Shown here one piece after another: positions 15,803-24,050 of a DNA stretch of 64,000 nt. Origin of the DNA: Pseudomonas rhodesiae (lineage in GTDB: Bacteria; Pseudomonadota; Gammaproteobacteria; Pseudomonadales; Pseudomonadaceae). The notes beneath the pieces were generated by a model. That model worked only from the letters and a program-made list of their open reading frames with translations, was not told where the DNA came from and ran no database searches. A program made the position numbers and the translations under genes. Numbering within the stretch: position 1 is the first letter of the stretch; each line of letters opens with the position of its first letter. The stretch covers positions 1-64,000 of the forward strand of contig NZ_VFEU01000024.1 of NCBI RefSeq assembly GCF_007858255.1, in the 5' to 3' direction.

Positions 15803-16687
15803 TTACAGGCTCTTGGCGTTAAAGGTGTCGCACTGGCTGATCTGGCCTTGGGCGAAGCCGGCCTTGAACCAGCGCACCCGCTGTGCGGAGGTGCCATGGG
15901 TGAACGAATCCGGCACCACACGACCCTGGCCTTGCTGCTGCAAACGGTCATCGCCGATGGCGTTGGCTGCGTTCAGGGCTTCTTCGATGTCCCCCGGTTC
16001 CAGCCAGTTCAGACGTTTTTGTGCGCGGTTGGCCCACACGCCGGCAAAGCAGTCGGCTTGCAGTTCCTGACGCACCAACAGCCCACCGTCGCCCTGCATT
16101 TGCAGGCCTTGCTGGCGCGCGGCCTGGATCTTCGCCGAGATGCCGAGCAAGGTCTGCACGTGGTGCCCGACTTCATGGGCGATCACGTAAGCCTGAGCGA
16201 AGTCGCCAGCGGCCTGGAAGCGTTGGGACATTTCTCGGAAGAAGTCCAGGTCCAGGTACACCTGCTGGTCAGCCGGGCAATAAAACGGACCGCTCGCCGA
16301 AGTGGCGCCACCGCAGGCGGAATTGACCCGGCCACGGAACAGAATCAGCTTGGGGTTCTGGTAGGTCTTGCCATTCTCCTTGAACACCTGGCCCCAGGTG
16401 TCCTCGGTGTCGCCCAGCACTGCGCGGACGAAATCGGCCTGCTCATCGTTGGCCGGCGGCGCCTGGCGCGTCTGGGTGCTGACCGACGGCGCCTGCTCCA
16501 TCTGACCGGTCAATTGGCCGAGGATCTGCATCGGGTCCTGGCCGGTCAACCAGCCGATACCGACAATCAGCACAATGGCCGTGAGGCTCAGGCCCTTGCC
16601 GCCGCCGAAGCGCATCCCGCCGCCACCGCCACTGTCATTGCGGGCATCCACCACGTTGTCGCTGCGTCGGCCTTTTTTCCATAGCAT
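15803..16687 (-). CDS. ypfJ: Neutral zinc metallopeptidase, YpfJ family
   Basis: A 294-residue membrane-anchored protein: glycine-rich cytoplasmic start (RNDSGGGGGMRFGGGKG), one transmembrane helix (LSLTAIVLIVGIGWLTG) and a periplasmic peptidase domain with VIAHEVGHHVQ (HExxH zinc site). The ATG at 16687 gives the family's MLWKKGRRSDNV start; the frame stays open upstream to 16804. No substrate is known for the family. Confidence 0.9.
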   Translation of the reverse strand: MLWKKGRRSDNVVDARNDSGGGGGMRFGGGKGLSLTAIVLIVGIGWLTGQDPMQILGQLTGQMEQAPSVSTQTRQAPPANDEQADFVRAVLGDTEDTWGQVFKENGKTYQNPKLILFRGRVNSACGGATSASGPFYCPADQQVYLDLDFFREMSQRFQAAGDFAQAYVIAHEVGHHVQTLLGISAKIQAARQQGLQMQGDGGLLVRQELQADCFAGVWANRAQKRLNWLEPGDIEEALNAANAIGDDRLQQQGQGRVVPDSFTHGTSAQRVRWFKAGFAQGQISQCDTFNAKSL

Positions 16688-16740
16688 GGGGCAATCCTCT
16701 TGATGAACGGTCCTACAAAATATTGAGAGGAGTATGGCCG

Positions 16741-17157
16741 TTAATCGCGGCAATACCCTTCGCCGGTCACCACAACCAGGCAGTCTTTCTTGTCCGCCAG
16801 CCATTTGAGGCCGGTCGCCGCGCCATCACCAGCGCGCAGCAGTTGCGGGCCATCCGGACGGTTGAAGGCGATCCCGTCTTCGGCCGCTTCACCCTTGAAG
16901 GTGCCGCTGTCATCGGCGTCGAGGCCGTATTGCATGGTAAGGATGTAATGACCGCGGCCGATGTTGTCGTCCTTGGCGATGGTCAGGTGCAGGCCTTCGA
17001 CGCCGACCCATTTGCCCACCCACTGATCGGTTGGTGGGGTTGGCGGAACCAGGGTCGCTTGCACCGACGCGGGCGCGGGTTTCGGCGCTTGCTTGGCCTC
17101 CTGGTTACAGGCGGCGAGCAAGGCGATGGCGGAGAGAACAAAGAGAGTTTTTTTCAT
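16741..17157 (-). CDS. Small lipoprotein (hypothetical)
   Basis: A 138-residue protein with a lipoprotein signal (MKKTLFVLSAIALLAAC, lipobox LAAC), a Pro/Ala linker and a compact beta-rich domain (WVGKWVGVEGLHLTIAKDD...GHYILTMQYGLD) ending in a second pair of cysteines (KDC, YC). Probably anchored in the outer or inner membrane facing the periplasm. No function known. Confidence 0.8.
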   Translation of the reverse strand: MKKTLFVLSAIALLAACNQEAKQAPKPAPASVQATLVPPTPPTDQWVGKWVGVEGLHLTIAKDDNIGRGHYILTMQYGLDADDSGTFKGEAAEDGIAFNRPDGPQLLRAGDGAATGLKWLADKKDCLVVVTGEGYCRD

Positions 17158-17355
17158 AGCGGCAAAGCCTTGATTAAAAAATGTGCAACGGGAAGGCGAC
17201 GTGCAGGGTTGGACTCGATTCCCATGATTTAGTGCGCTGTTCGCCCGGTGTTTGGTTATGCTCTCGGGGCAGGCTGCGGCCCGCCTGCTAGATTACCGGG
17301 TTGAGCGCGGCCTCGTTCAGTGCTCAGCGTTAAGCCCGCCACGCAAGAGAATTCC

Positions 17356-18234
17356 ATGACTGTCAGTACCCCGCTGTCCGGCGTCAACCATCCTTTCAAA
17401 GGCATCCTGCTGATTGTGGTGGCGACCTTTCTGTTTTCCAGCCACGACGCGCTGTCCAAATACCTCGCCGGGTTCTACCCGATTGTGATGGTGGTGTGGG
17501 CACGCTATGTGGTGCACACGGTGCTGATGGCCGGGATCTTCCTGCCGCAATCGGGGTTGCGCGTGCTGCGCAGCAAACGGCCGGGGATGCAGGTGGTACG
17601 CGCGTTGTGTCTGTTGGGTACCAGCCTGTTCTTTACCACTGCGCTGCATTACATCCCGCTGGCCGAAGCCACTGCGGTGAACTTCCTCGCGCCGATTCTG
17701 GTGACGGCGCTCTCGGTGCCGCTGCTGGGTGAGCATGTGACACGCGGCCAATGGCTGGCGGTGATCTGCGGGTTTATCGGCGTGTTGGTGATCATCCACC
17801 CCGGTGGCGAACTGTTCACACCGGCGGTGCTGCTGCCGTTGTGTTCGGCGATGTTCTTCTGCTTTTACCAGTTGCTGACGCGCATCCTCAGCCAATACGA
17901 CACCCCCACCACCAGCAACTTTTTCGCCGGGTTGTGCAATACCTTGGTGATGAGTGCGCTGGTGCCGTTCTTCTGGCAGGTGCCGACTCTGTGGCACGGC
18001 GTGATGATGCTGGCCTTGGGCACCTGTGGCATGACTGCGCACTTGATGCTGACCCAGGCGTTCCGCTTTGCGGCGCCGGCCTTACTGGCGCCGTTCGGCT
18101 ATTGCCAGATCGTCTTCGCGGGTTTATTGGGCTGGCTGGTGTTTGCCCATACCCCCGATATGACCACGGTGGTCGGCATCGGGGTGATCTGCATGAGCGG
18201 GTTGGCCGCTGCCTGGCAGCAGCGGCGGCGGTGA
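17356..18234 (+). CDS. EamA-family (DMT) transporter
   Basis: A 292-residue protein with about ten membrane helices in two EamA repeats (first: GILLIVVATFLFSSHDALSKYL). HYIPLAEATAVNFLAPILVTALS is the conserved end of the first repeat. It resembles RhaT/RarD-type permeases of unknown substrate. ATG at 17356 is chosen (MTVSTPLSG); an in-frame extension to 17320 has no ribosome-binding site. It ends two bases before the convergent MFS gene. Confidence 0.88.
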   Translation: MTVSTPLSGVNHPFKGILLIVVATFLFSSHDALSKYLAGFYPIVMVVWARYVVHTVLMAGIFLPQSGLRVLRSKRPGMQVVRALCLLGTSLFFTTALHYIPLAEATAVNFLAPILVTALSVPLLGEHVTRGQWLAVICGFIGVLVIIHPGGELFTPAVLLPLCSAMFFCFYQLLTRILSQYDTPTTSNFFAGLCNTLVMSALVPFFWQVPTLWHGVMMLALGTCGMTAHLMLTQAFRFAAPALLAPFGYCQIVFAGLLGWLVFAHTPDMTTVVGIGVICMSGLAAAWQQRRR

Positions 18235-18235
18235 G

Positions 18236-19570
18236 TCAAACGTCGACTTTGGGAATCTTGCGCGGCGCCATGAAGTACATCCAGGTCAGCGCGATGAAGT
18301 ACATCGCCGGGATCAGGGTGAACAACACGGTGTAGTTGTTGTTAGTCACGGTCAGGATATGGCCGACGATCTGGGTCATGAACATGCCGCCGATGGCCGC
18401 GCACATGCCGCCAAAGCCGAACACCGTGCTCATCATGTGCTTGGGCGTGTAGTCCATCACCAGGCTCCAGATATTCGCGGTCCAGGCCTGATGCGCGCCG
18501 ATGGCCAGGGAGATGGCAAACACCGCCACCCACAGCTGGCTGGAGCCGGCTGCCATGATCACGCCGACGATGCAGCAGGCGAACAGCAGCATCGACAGCA
18601 ACCGTGCCTTGATCGAGTTCATCCCCCGGCCGATCAAGAACGAGGAGAGAATCCCCCCACCCACACTGCCGAAGTCAGCGGTTAGATAAATGATGATCAG
18701 CGGGATGCCCATCTGCGTCACGTTGATGCCCAGGTTGTATTGCTGGTTCAAAAACGGTGGCAGCCAGTACAGGTAGAACCAGAACACCGGCGCGGTCAGC
18801 GAATAGGCCAGGGCAAAGGCCCAGGTGCCACGCATGCGCAGGATACGGCTGAAGGGCACGCGCGGTTGTTCCGGTTCGGGTTCTTGTTGCACGTAGTCCA
18901 ATTCGGATTGTTTAACCGTTGGATGATCTTCTGGGTTGTAGTACTTCAGGCCCCAGCACACCAGCCAGATGCCGCCCAGTGCCGACATGCACAGGAACGC
19001 CGCCTGCCAGCCCCATACGTGCAAGATCAGCGGCAGCAACATCGGCGTCATCATCGCGCCGACGTTGGTGCCGGCGTTGAAGATGCCGGTCGCCACGGCC
19101 CGCTCGCCAGCGGGGAACCACAGGCGGGTGGTCTTGACGCAGGCCGGGTAGTTGGCGGCTTCGGTCAGGCCGAGGATAAAGCGGCAGACCATAAAGCCTA
19201 CGGCGGAGGTGGCCAGGCCGTGGGCGCCGGTGGCCAGGCTCCACAGCAATACTGCGAAGAAGAACACGCGCTTGACGCCAACGCGGTCGATCAAGCGACC
19301 CTGCAGCACAAACCCGATGGCGTAGCCGACTTGGAACCAGAAGTTGATGTTGGCGTAGTCCATCGCCGTCCAGCTCATTTCCTTGGCCAGGATCGGCTGC
19401 ATCACGCCCAGGGCGGCGCGGTCGATGTAGTTCAGCGTGGTGGCGAAGAACACCAGGGCCAGCATGCCCCAGCGGGTTTTACCCACGGCCAGGGCGCCGC
19501 GGATCTTGCTGCCGATGCCGGCATGCGGCATGCCTGGGCGCTCGGCCAGGACGGAGTTTTGCAGAGGCAT
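18236..19570 (-). CDS. MFS transporter, ACS family; probable quinate/shikimate or related acid permease
   Basis: A 444-residue major facilitator with 12 predicted helices. TTLNYIDRAALGVMQPILAKEM at the first helix and GLTEAANYPACVKTTRLWFPAGERAVATGIFNAGTN are signatures of the anion:cation symporter family (hexuronate, glucarate and similar acids). It is transcribed away from quiC, sharing its upstream region (19571-19793). From that position I infer uptake of quinate, shikimate or dehydroshikimate across the inner membrane. Confidence 0.85.
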   Translation of the reverse strand: MPLQNSVLAERPGMPHAGIGSKIRGALAVGKTRWGMLALVFFATTLNYIDRAALGVMQPILAKEMSWTAMDYANINFWFQVGYAIGFVLQGRLIDRVGVKRVFFFAVLLWSLATGAHGLATSAVGFMVCRFILGLTEAANYPACVKTTRLWFPAGERAVATGIFNAGTNVGAMMTPMLLPLILHVWGWQAAFLCMSALGGIWLVCWGLKYYNPEDHPTVKQSELDYVQQEPEPEQPRVPFSRILRMRGTWAFALAYSLTAPVFWFYLYWLPPFLNQQYNLGINVTQMGIPLIIIYLTADFGSVGGGILSSFLIGRGMNSIKARLLSMLLFACCIVGVIMAAGSSQLWVAVFAISLAIGAHQAWTANIWSLVMDYTPKHMMSTVFGFGGMCAAIGGMFMTQIVGHILTVTNNNYTVLFTLIPAMYFIALTWMYFMAPRKIPKVDV

Positions 19571-19689
19571 GAGGTCGTACCCGTTTTTTGAAATTTTTAT
19601 GGTGTGATCTGGGTCTTTTGTGAACGTTTGTTGCCTGATCGATGGTGCGCAGCGGTTAAAAAATCGTCAATTCGCCAGAAGGGCATAGT

Positions 19690-19731
19690 GTTCGATAATC
19701 GCCCGAAAAACTAACCGGTTCGTACATTTTA
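19690..19731 (+). promoter_or_regulatory. Candidate PcaR box and second conserved motif upstream of quiC
   Basis: GTTCGATAATCGCCC at 19690-19704 matches 13 of 15 positions of the PcaR operator consensus as I remember it (GTTCGATAATCGCAC). A second element at 19709-19731 (AACTAACC...TACATTTTA) shares 17 of 23 bases with a site upstream of aroQ and may bind the cluster's TetR protein. Confidence 0.6.
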
Positions 19732-19793
19732 ATTGCTGCCGTTAGGCTGGGGGCGAATAATTTGCCACAAACAACCATTGCCGGGAGTTTTCC

Positions 19794-21695
19794 ATGCAAC
19801 GTTCCATCGCCACCGTTTCCTTGAGCGGCACCCTGCCGGAAAAGCTCGAAGCCATTGCCGCCGCCGGGTTCGATGGGGTGGAAATCTTCGAGAATGACCT
19901 GTTGTATTACGACGGCAGCCCGCGGGAAGTGCGGCAGATGTGCGCCGACCTGGGCATCGCTATCACCTTGTTCCAGCCGTTTCGCGACTTTGAAGGCTGC
20001 CGCCGCGACCGCCTGGCGCGCAATCTGGAGCGGGCCGAGCGCAAATTCGATCTGATGCAGGAGCTGGGCACCGACCTGGTGCTGGTGTGCAGCAATGCCT
20101 CGGCCGACTGCGTGGGCGACGAATCCATTCTGCGGGATGACTTGAGCCTGCTGGCCGAACACGCCGGCAAACGAGGCTTGCGCATTGGCTATGAAGCCCT
20201 GGCCTGGGGCAAGCATGTGAACACCTGGCAGCAGGTATGGAGCCTGGTGCGTCAGGTGGATCATCCGAGCCTGGGCGTGTTGCTCGACAGTTTCCACACG
20301 TTGTCACTCAAGGGCGATCCGAGCGCCATCGCGCAGATCCCTGGCGACAAGATCTTCTTCGTGCAAATGGCTGATGCGCCGATCCTGGCCATGGATGTGC
20401 TGGAGTGGAGCCGCCATTTCCGTTGCTTCCCGGGGCAGGGCGAGTTCGACTTGGCCGGGTTTCTGGCGCCGATTATCAAAAGTGGGTACACCGGGCCGCT
20501 GTCCCTGGAAATCTTCAACGATGGTTTCCGTGCCGCGCCGACCCGCGCCAATGCCGCCGACGGGCTGCGCTCGTTGTTGTACCTGGAGGAGAAAACCCGT
20601 CAGCGCCTGGCCGAGGAACAGCCGGCCGCACCGCTGGATATCCTGTTCGAAACGCCGCCCGCCAGCGAGTACGACGGCATCGAGTTCCTCGAATTTGCCG
20701 TGGATGAAAGCCTCGGCGCCAAGCTCTCCCACTGGTTGGAGCGTCTGGGCTTCGTCAAGGCTGGGCAGCATCGTTCCAAAGCCGTCAGCCTGCTGCGCCA
20801 GGGCGATATCAACCTGATCCTCAATTGCGAGCCGTATTCCTTCGCCCACAATTTTTTCGAAGCCCATGGGCCGTCGCTGTGCGCCACGGCGCTGCGGGTC
20901 AAGGACAGCGCCAAGGCCCTGGAACGCGCGGTGGCTTATAAAGGCCAGCCTTATCGCGGCCTGGTCGGGCCGAACGAGCTGGAGCTGGCGGCGGTGCGTG
21001 CGCCGGACGGCAGCCTGATTTACTTGGTGGACCCCAGCGAAGGCGGGCTCTACGACACCGACTTCAACCTGCAACCGACCACGGCTTGCGGCGGCGGCCT
21101 GCTGCGCATCGACCATATGGCCATGGCCCTGCCGGCCGACAGCCTCGACAGTTGGGTGCTGTTCTACAAGAGCCTGCTGGATTTCGAAGCCGACGACGAA
21201 GTGGTGCTACCCGACCCCTACGGCCTGGTGAAAAGCCGCGCATTGCGTAGCCGCTGCAGTTCGATTCGCTTGCCGCTGAATATCTCCGAAAACCGCAATA
21301 CCGCGATTTCCTACGCGCTATCGAGCTATCGGGGCTCGGGGGTGCATCACATTGCCTTCGACTGTGCGGATATTTTCGCCGAGGTGCGCAGAGCCAAAGA
21401 GGCTGGCGTGCCGCTGCTGGATATCCCGCTCAATTATTACGACGACCTGGCGGCGCGCTTTGATTTCGATGACGAGTTCCTCAGCGAGCTGGCGTACTAC
21501 AACGTGTTGTACGACCGCGACGCTCAGGGCGGTGAGTTGTTTCACGTCTACACCGAGCCCTTCGAAGGACGGTTTTTCTTCGAGATCATCCAGCGCAAAA
21601 ACGGCTACGCCGGTTACGGCGCGGCCAACGTGGCGGTACGCCTGGCGGCGATGGCCAAGTCGCGCAGTGGCGCGGTGCGCCAGGCGCGGCTGTGA
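19794..21695 (+). CDS. quiC: 3-Dehydroshikimate dehydratase (QuiC type, TIM barrel + VOC fusion)
   Basis: A 633-residue fusion protein converting 3-dehydroshikimate to protocatechuate. Residues about 1-280 form a sugar-phosphate isomerase-like TIM barrel; the metal ligands of QuiC1-type dehydratases occur in order as E134 (IGYEALAW), D165 (GVLLDSFHT), Q191 (FFVQMAD) and E239 (LSLEIFND). Residues about 290-610 hold two vicinal-oxygen-chelate repeats related to 4-hydroxyphenylpyruvate dioxygenase, so the gene is often misannotated as that enzyme. GGGAG precedes the ATG. The PcaR-like box upstream and the downstream regulator, aroQ and dehydrogenase support a role in quinate/shikimate catabolism. 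Confidence 0.93.
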   Translation: MQRSIATVSLSGTLPEKLEAIAAAGFDGVEIFENDLLYYDGSPREVRQMCADLGIAITLFQPFRDFEGCRRDRLARNLERAERKFDLMQELGTDLVLVCSNASADCVGDESILRDDLSLLAEHAGKRGLRIGYEALAWGKHVNTWQQVWSLVRQVDHPSLGVLLDSFHTLSLKGDPSAIAQIPGDKIFFVQMADAPILAMDVLEWSRHFRCFPGQGEFDLAGFLAPIIKSGYTGPLSLEIFNDGFRAAPTRANAADGLRSLLYLEEKTRQRLAEEQPAAPLDILFETPPASEYDGIEFLEFAVDESLGAKLSHWLERLGFVKAGQHRSKAVSLLRQGDINLILNCEPYSFAHNFFEAHGPSLCATALRVKDSAKALERAVAYKGQPYRGLVGPNELELAAVRAPDGSLIYLVDPSEGGLYDTDFNLQPTTACGGGLLRIDHMAMALPADSLDSWVLFYKSLLDFEADDEVVLPDPYGLVKSRALRSRCSSIRLPLNISENRNTAISYALSSYRGSGVHHIAFDCADIFAEVRRAKEAGVPLLDIPLNYYDDLAARFDFDDEFLSELAYYNVLYDRDAQGGELFHVYTEPFEGRFFFEIIQRKNGYAGYGAANVAVRLAAMAKSRSGAVRQARL

Positions 21696-21773
21696 ACCCT
21701 GGCCGGGTGCTTCCTTCGGGGAGCGCCCCGGCCCATAATCGCGGCCTGCCTAACAACAATGGCCGTGAGCACC

Positions 21774-22439
21774 ATGACGTCGAGTCCCGAACTCCCCGCA
21801 GTGTCAGACGCACCGCGCAAGAGTCGTAAGAACAATCCAGAAAAGACCCGCGAAAACATACTGCAAGAAGCCATTGTCGAGTTTGTTCAGCAAGGCTTGG
21901 CCGGCGCGCGCGTAGACGCCATCGCCGAACGCATCCACACCTCCAAGCGCATGATCTATTACTACTTCGGCAGCAAGGAGCAGCTGTACGTCGAGGTACT
22001 GGAAAAGCTCTACGGCGATATCCGCAATACCGAAACCCGCATGAACCTCACGGCGCTGGAGCCCCGTGAAGCGATCCGTCGGCTGGTGGAATTCACCTTT
22101 GATCACCACGATCAGAACGTGGATTTTGTGCGCATCGTCAGCATCGAAAATATCCACAACGCTGAATATGTGAAGCGTTCGGACTCGATCAAGGCCATGA
22201 ACAGCAACATCCTCGAAGCCCTGGGCGCCACCTTGCGCCGCGGCGCCGAAATGGGCCTGTTCCGCGAAGGCCTGGAGCCGTTGGATGTGCACCTGCTGAT
22301 CAACTCATTCAGTTTTTACCGAGTGTCCAACCGCCATACGTTCAGTGAGATCTTTCAGATCGAACTGTCGGATGAAGCGGTTAAACAGCGCCACCGCGAG
22401 ATGCTCTGCGACTCGGTGATGCGCTACCTGCAAGCCTGA
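21774..22439 (+). CDS. TetR/AcrR family transcriptional regulator
   Basis: A 221-residue TetR-type repressor. The helix-turn-helix is at about residues 25-70 (KTRENILQEAIVEFVQQGLAGARVDAIAERIHTSKRMIYYYFGSKEQLY), followed by a TetR_C ligand/dimer domain. ATG at 21774 is chosen; ATG at 21759 in the same frame is an alternative. It follows quiC by 78 bases in the same direction and probably controls the quinate/shikimate genes. Confidence 0.88.
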   Translation: MTSSPELPAVSDAPRKSRKNNPEKTRENILQEAIVEFVQQGLAGARVDAIAERIHTSKRMIYYYFGSKEQLYVEVLEKLYGDIRNTETRMNLTALEPREAIRRLVEFTFDHHDQNVDFVRIVSIENIHNAEYVKRSDSIKAMNSNILEALGATLRRGAEMGLFREGLEPLDVHLLINSFSFYRVSNRHTFSEIFQIELSDEAVKQRHREMLCDSVMRYLQA

Positions 22440-22464
22440 GGCCTCAGGTTGGAATGCATACCAA

Positions 22465-22552
22465 GTGGGAGGGGGCTTGCCCCCGATAGCGATGCGTCAG
22501 TGACAGTTGGGCTGACTTCACCACTGCTATCGGGGGTAAGCCCCCTCCCACA
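22465..22552. repeat. REPIN (inverted REP pair)
   Basis: Inverted REPs at 22465-22490 and 22527-22552 flank a spacer with GCGTCAGTGACAGTTGGGC. The element fills the gap between the convergent TetR and dehydrogenase genes. Confidence 0.9.
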
Positions 22553-22572
22553 TGGTGATCTGGTTTCGTCAG

Positions 22573-23421
22573 TCAGGTATTCATGCTTTTGAAGTGCGTC
22601 AGCATGCGTTGCGCATCCGCCACTTTACCGCTGAACAATTCAAATGCTTTCACCGCCTGGAACACCGCCATATTGCCGCCGTCCAGAGTGCGGCAACCCA
22701 GGGCGCGAGCATCCCGTAGCAGTTGGGTTTCCAGCGGGAAGTAGACGATTTCCGCTACCCACAGCTGAGCGCGCAACAGCGCCGCCGGCACCGGTGTACC
22801 GGGAAGCTTGGCCATGCCCATCGGCGTGGTGTTGACCAGGCCATCGGCTTCGGCCATGGCGTTCTCCAGGCCGCCGCCGACTTGAGCGCGGCCGCTGCCG
22901 AAACGCTGTGCGAGGTTATCCACAAGGTCGCGGGCGCGGCTGGCGTCCACATCGAAAACACTCAACTGCTCCACCCCTTCAGCCAGCAGTGCATGCGCGA
23001 CTGCCGCGCCTGCACCGCCGGCGCCCATCTGCACCACACGCTGGCGCGGCACGTCATTGAGGTTGCGCCGGAAACCTTCGGCAAACCCCAGGCAATCGGT
23101 GTTGTGGCCAATGCGTTTGCCGTCCTTGAGCACCACGGTATTCACCGCGCCGATGCCTCGGGCTTCGTCGGACAATTCATCCAGTAGCGGCAGAATCGCC
23201 TGCTTGCACGGGTAGGTAATGTTCAGCCCGGTAAAGTGCATCAGCTCGGCGGCGCGTAGGAGGTCGGGCAGGGCCTTGATATCCAGGCCCAAGGGATCAA
23301 GGTCGATCAATTGGTACAGGTAGCGTAGGCCCTGGGCGTCGCCTTCCTGTTCGTGCAAAGCGGGTGTGCGGGAGGCCTGGATGCCGGCGCCAATCAGGCC
23401 GGCAAGAATGCGCGGTTTCAT
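22573..23421 (-). CDS. aroE: Shikimate/quinate dehydrogenase (catabolic AroE paralogue)
   Basis: A 282-residue enzyme with the shikimate dehydrogenase fold: substrate domain NITYPCKQAILPLLDELS (catalytic Lys) and VNTVV...IGHNTDCLGF (catalytic Asp), then a Rossmann domain GAGGAGAAVAHALL. Biosynthetic AroE usually has NVTxPxK and a basic residue after the second strand for NADP; here the strand ends in FDVDASRA, acidic, which favours NAD, as in catabolic quinate/shikimate dehydrogenases. Its start overlaps the stop of aroQ by one base. With AroQ and QuiC it would lead quinate or shikimate to protocatechuate. Confidence 0.88.
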   Translation of the reverse strand: MKPRILAGLIGAGIQASRTPALHEQEGDAQGLRYLYQLIDLDPLGLDIKALPDLLRAAELMHFTGLNITYPCKQAILPLLDELSDEARGIGAVNTVVLKDGKRIGHNTDCLGFAEGFRRNLNDVPRQRVVQMGAGGAGAAVAHALLAEGVEQLSVFDVDASRARDLVDNLAQRFGSGRAQVGGGLENAMAEADGLVNTTPMGMAKLPGTPVPAALLRAQLWVAEIVYFPLETQLLRDARALGCRTLDGGNMAVFQAVKAFELFSGKVADAQRMLTHFKSMNT

Positions 23422-23867
23422 CAGGCACGTCCTTTGAGCAGATGGCTGAAATGTTCCAGGGCCAGGTGGTAGCCATGGCTGCCAAAACCGGCCAATACCG
23501 CTTTGGCGATGGGCGACACAAACGAATGATGCCGAAACGCCTCACGGGTATGCACATTGGATAAATGCACTTCGATCACCGGTACTTCGCTGGCTACCAA
23601 CGCATCGCGGATCGCCACCGACGTGTGGGTCCAGGCGGCAGGGTTGATCACGATACCGGCGCAGCGCGCGCGGGCGCCGTGGATCCAGTCGAGCAGCTCG
23701 CCTTCGTGGTTGGTTTGGCGGAATTCGATTTTCAGCCCCAGTTGCTCGGCGCTGCGGCCGCAGAGGGCCGCCACGTCGGCTAGGGTTTCATGCCCGTAGG
23801 TGGCGGGTTCGCGGGTGCCGAGCAGGTTGAGATTGGGGCCATTGAGCACCAGCACGATGGGCGGCAT
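23421..23867 (-). CDS. aroQ: Type II 3-dehydroquinate dehydratase
   Basis: The 148-residue protein is a type II dehydroquinase: LVLNGPNLNLLGTREPATYG (catalytic Arg and Tyr), RQTNHEGELLDWIH, INPAAWTHTSVAIRDAL (substrate-binding Asn and catalytic His) and EVHLSNVHTREAFRHHS. It interconverts 3-dehydroquinate and 3-dehydroshikimate. ATG at 23867; upstream frame extension is not coding. Because it is coupled with a dehydrogenase near quiC, it is probably the catabolic copy, distinct from the biosynthetic aroQ usually next to accB. Confidence 0.93.
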   Translation of the reverse strand: MPPIVLVLNGPNLNLLGTREPATYGHETLADVAALCGRSAEQLGLKIEFRQTNHEGELLDWIHGARARCAGIVINPAAWTHTSVAIRDALVASEVPVIEVHLSNVHTREAFRHHSFVSPIAKAVLAGFGSHGYHLALEHFSHLLKGRA

Positions 23868-23903
23868 GAGGGGTATCTCCACAGTTCTTGTTGGTTGTGG
23901 AGA

Positions 23904-23965
23904 TAAAATGTACCGGATGGTTAATTTGGTCAATTGCCAGCGCGGCATGTGTTCGATTATCGAAC
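23904..23965 (-). promoter_or_regulatory. aroQ promoter region with PcaR-like box and shared motif
   Basis: Read toward aroQ, GTTCGATAATCGAAC (23965-23951) is a perfect 15-base palindrome and matches the PcaR consensus I recall at 13 of 15 positions. It is followed by a possible -35 TTGACC (23933-23928) with a weak -10 (CATTTT) 17 bases on, and by a 23-base element (23926-23904) sharing 17 bases with the site upstream of quiC. Confidence 0.6.
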
Positions 23966-24050
23966 CGTTAATCAAGGAAGGGCAGGTATAACCCACTGCG
24001 CGGCCGCTTAGCCAATGGCTCGGGCGGCCGCGCATGGAGCAATGGAACGT

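Noticed and set aside
19794..21695. 4-Hydroxyphenylpyruvate dioxygenase
   Set aside because: Only the C-terminal half is related to that enzyme; the N-terminal TIM barrel with E134, D165, Q191 and E239 and the gene context point to 3-dehydroshikimate dehydratase.
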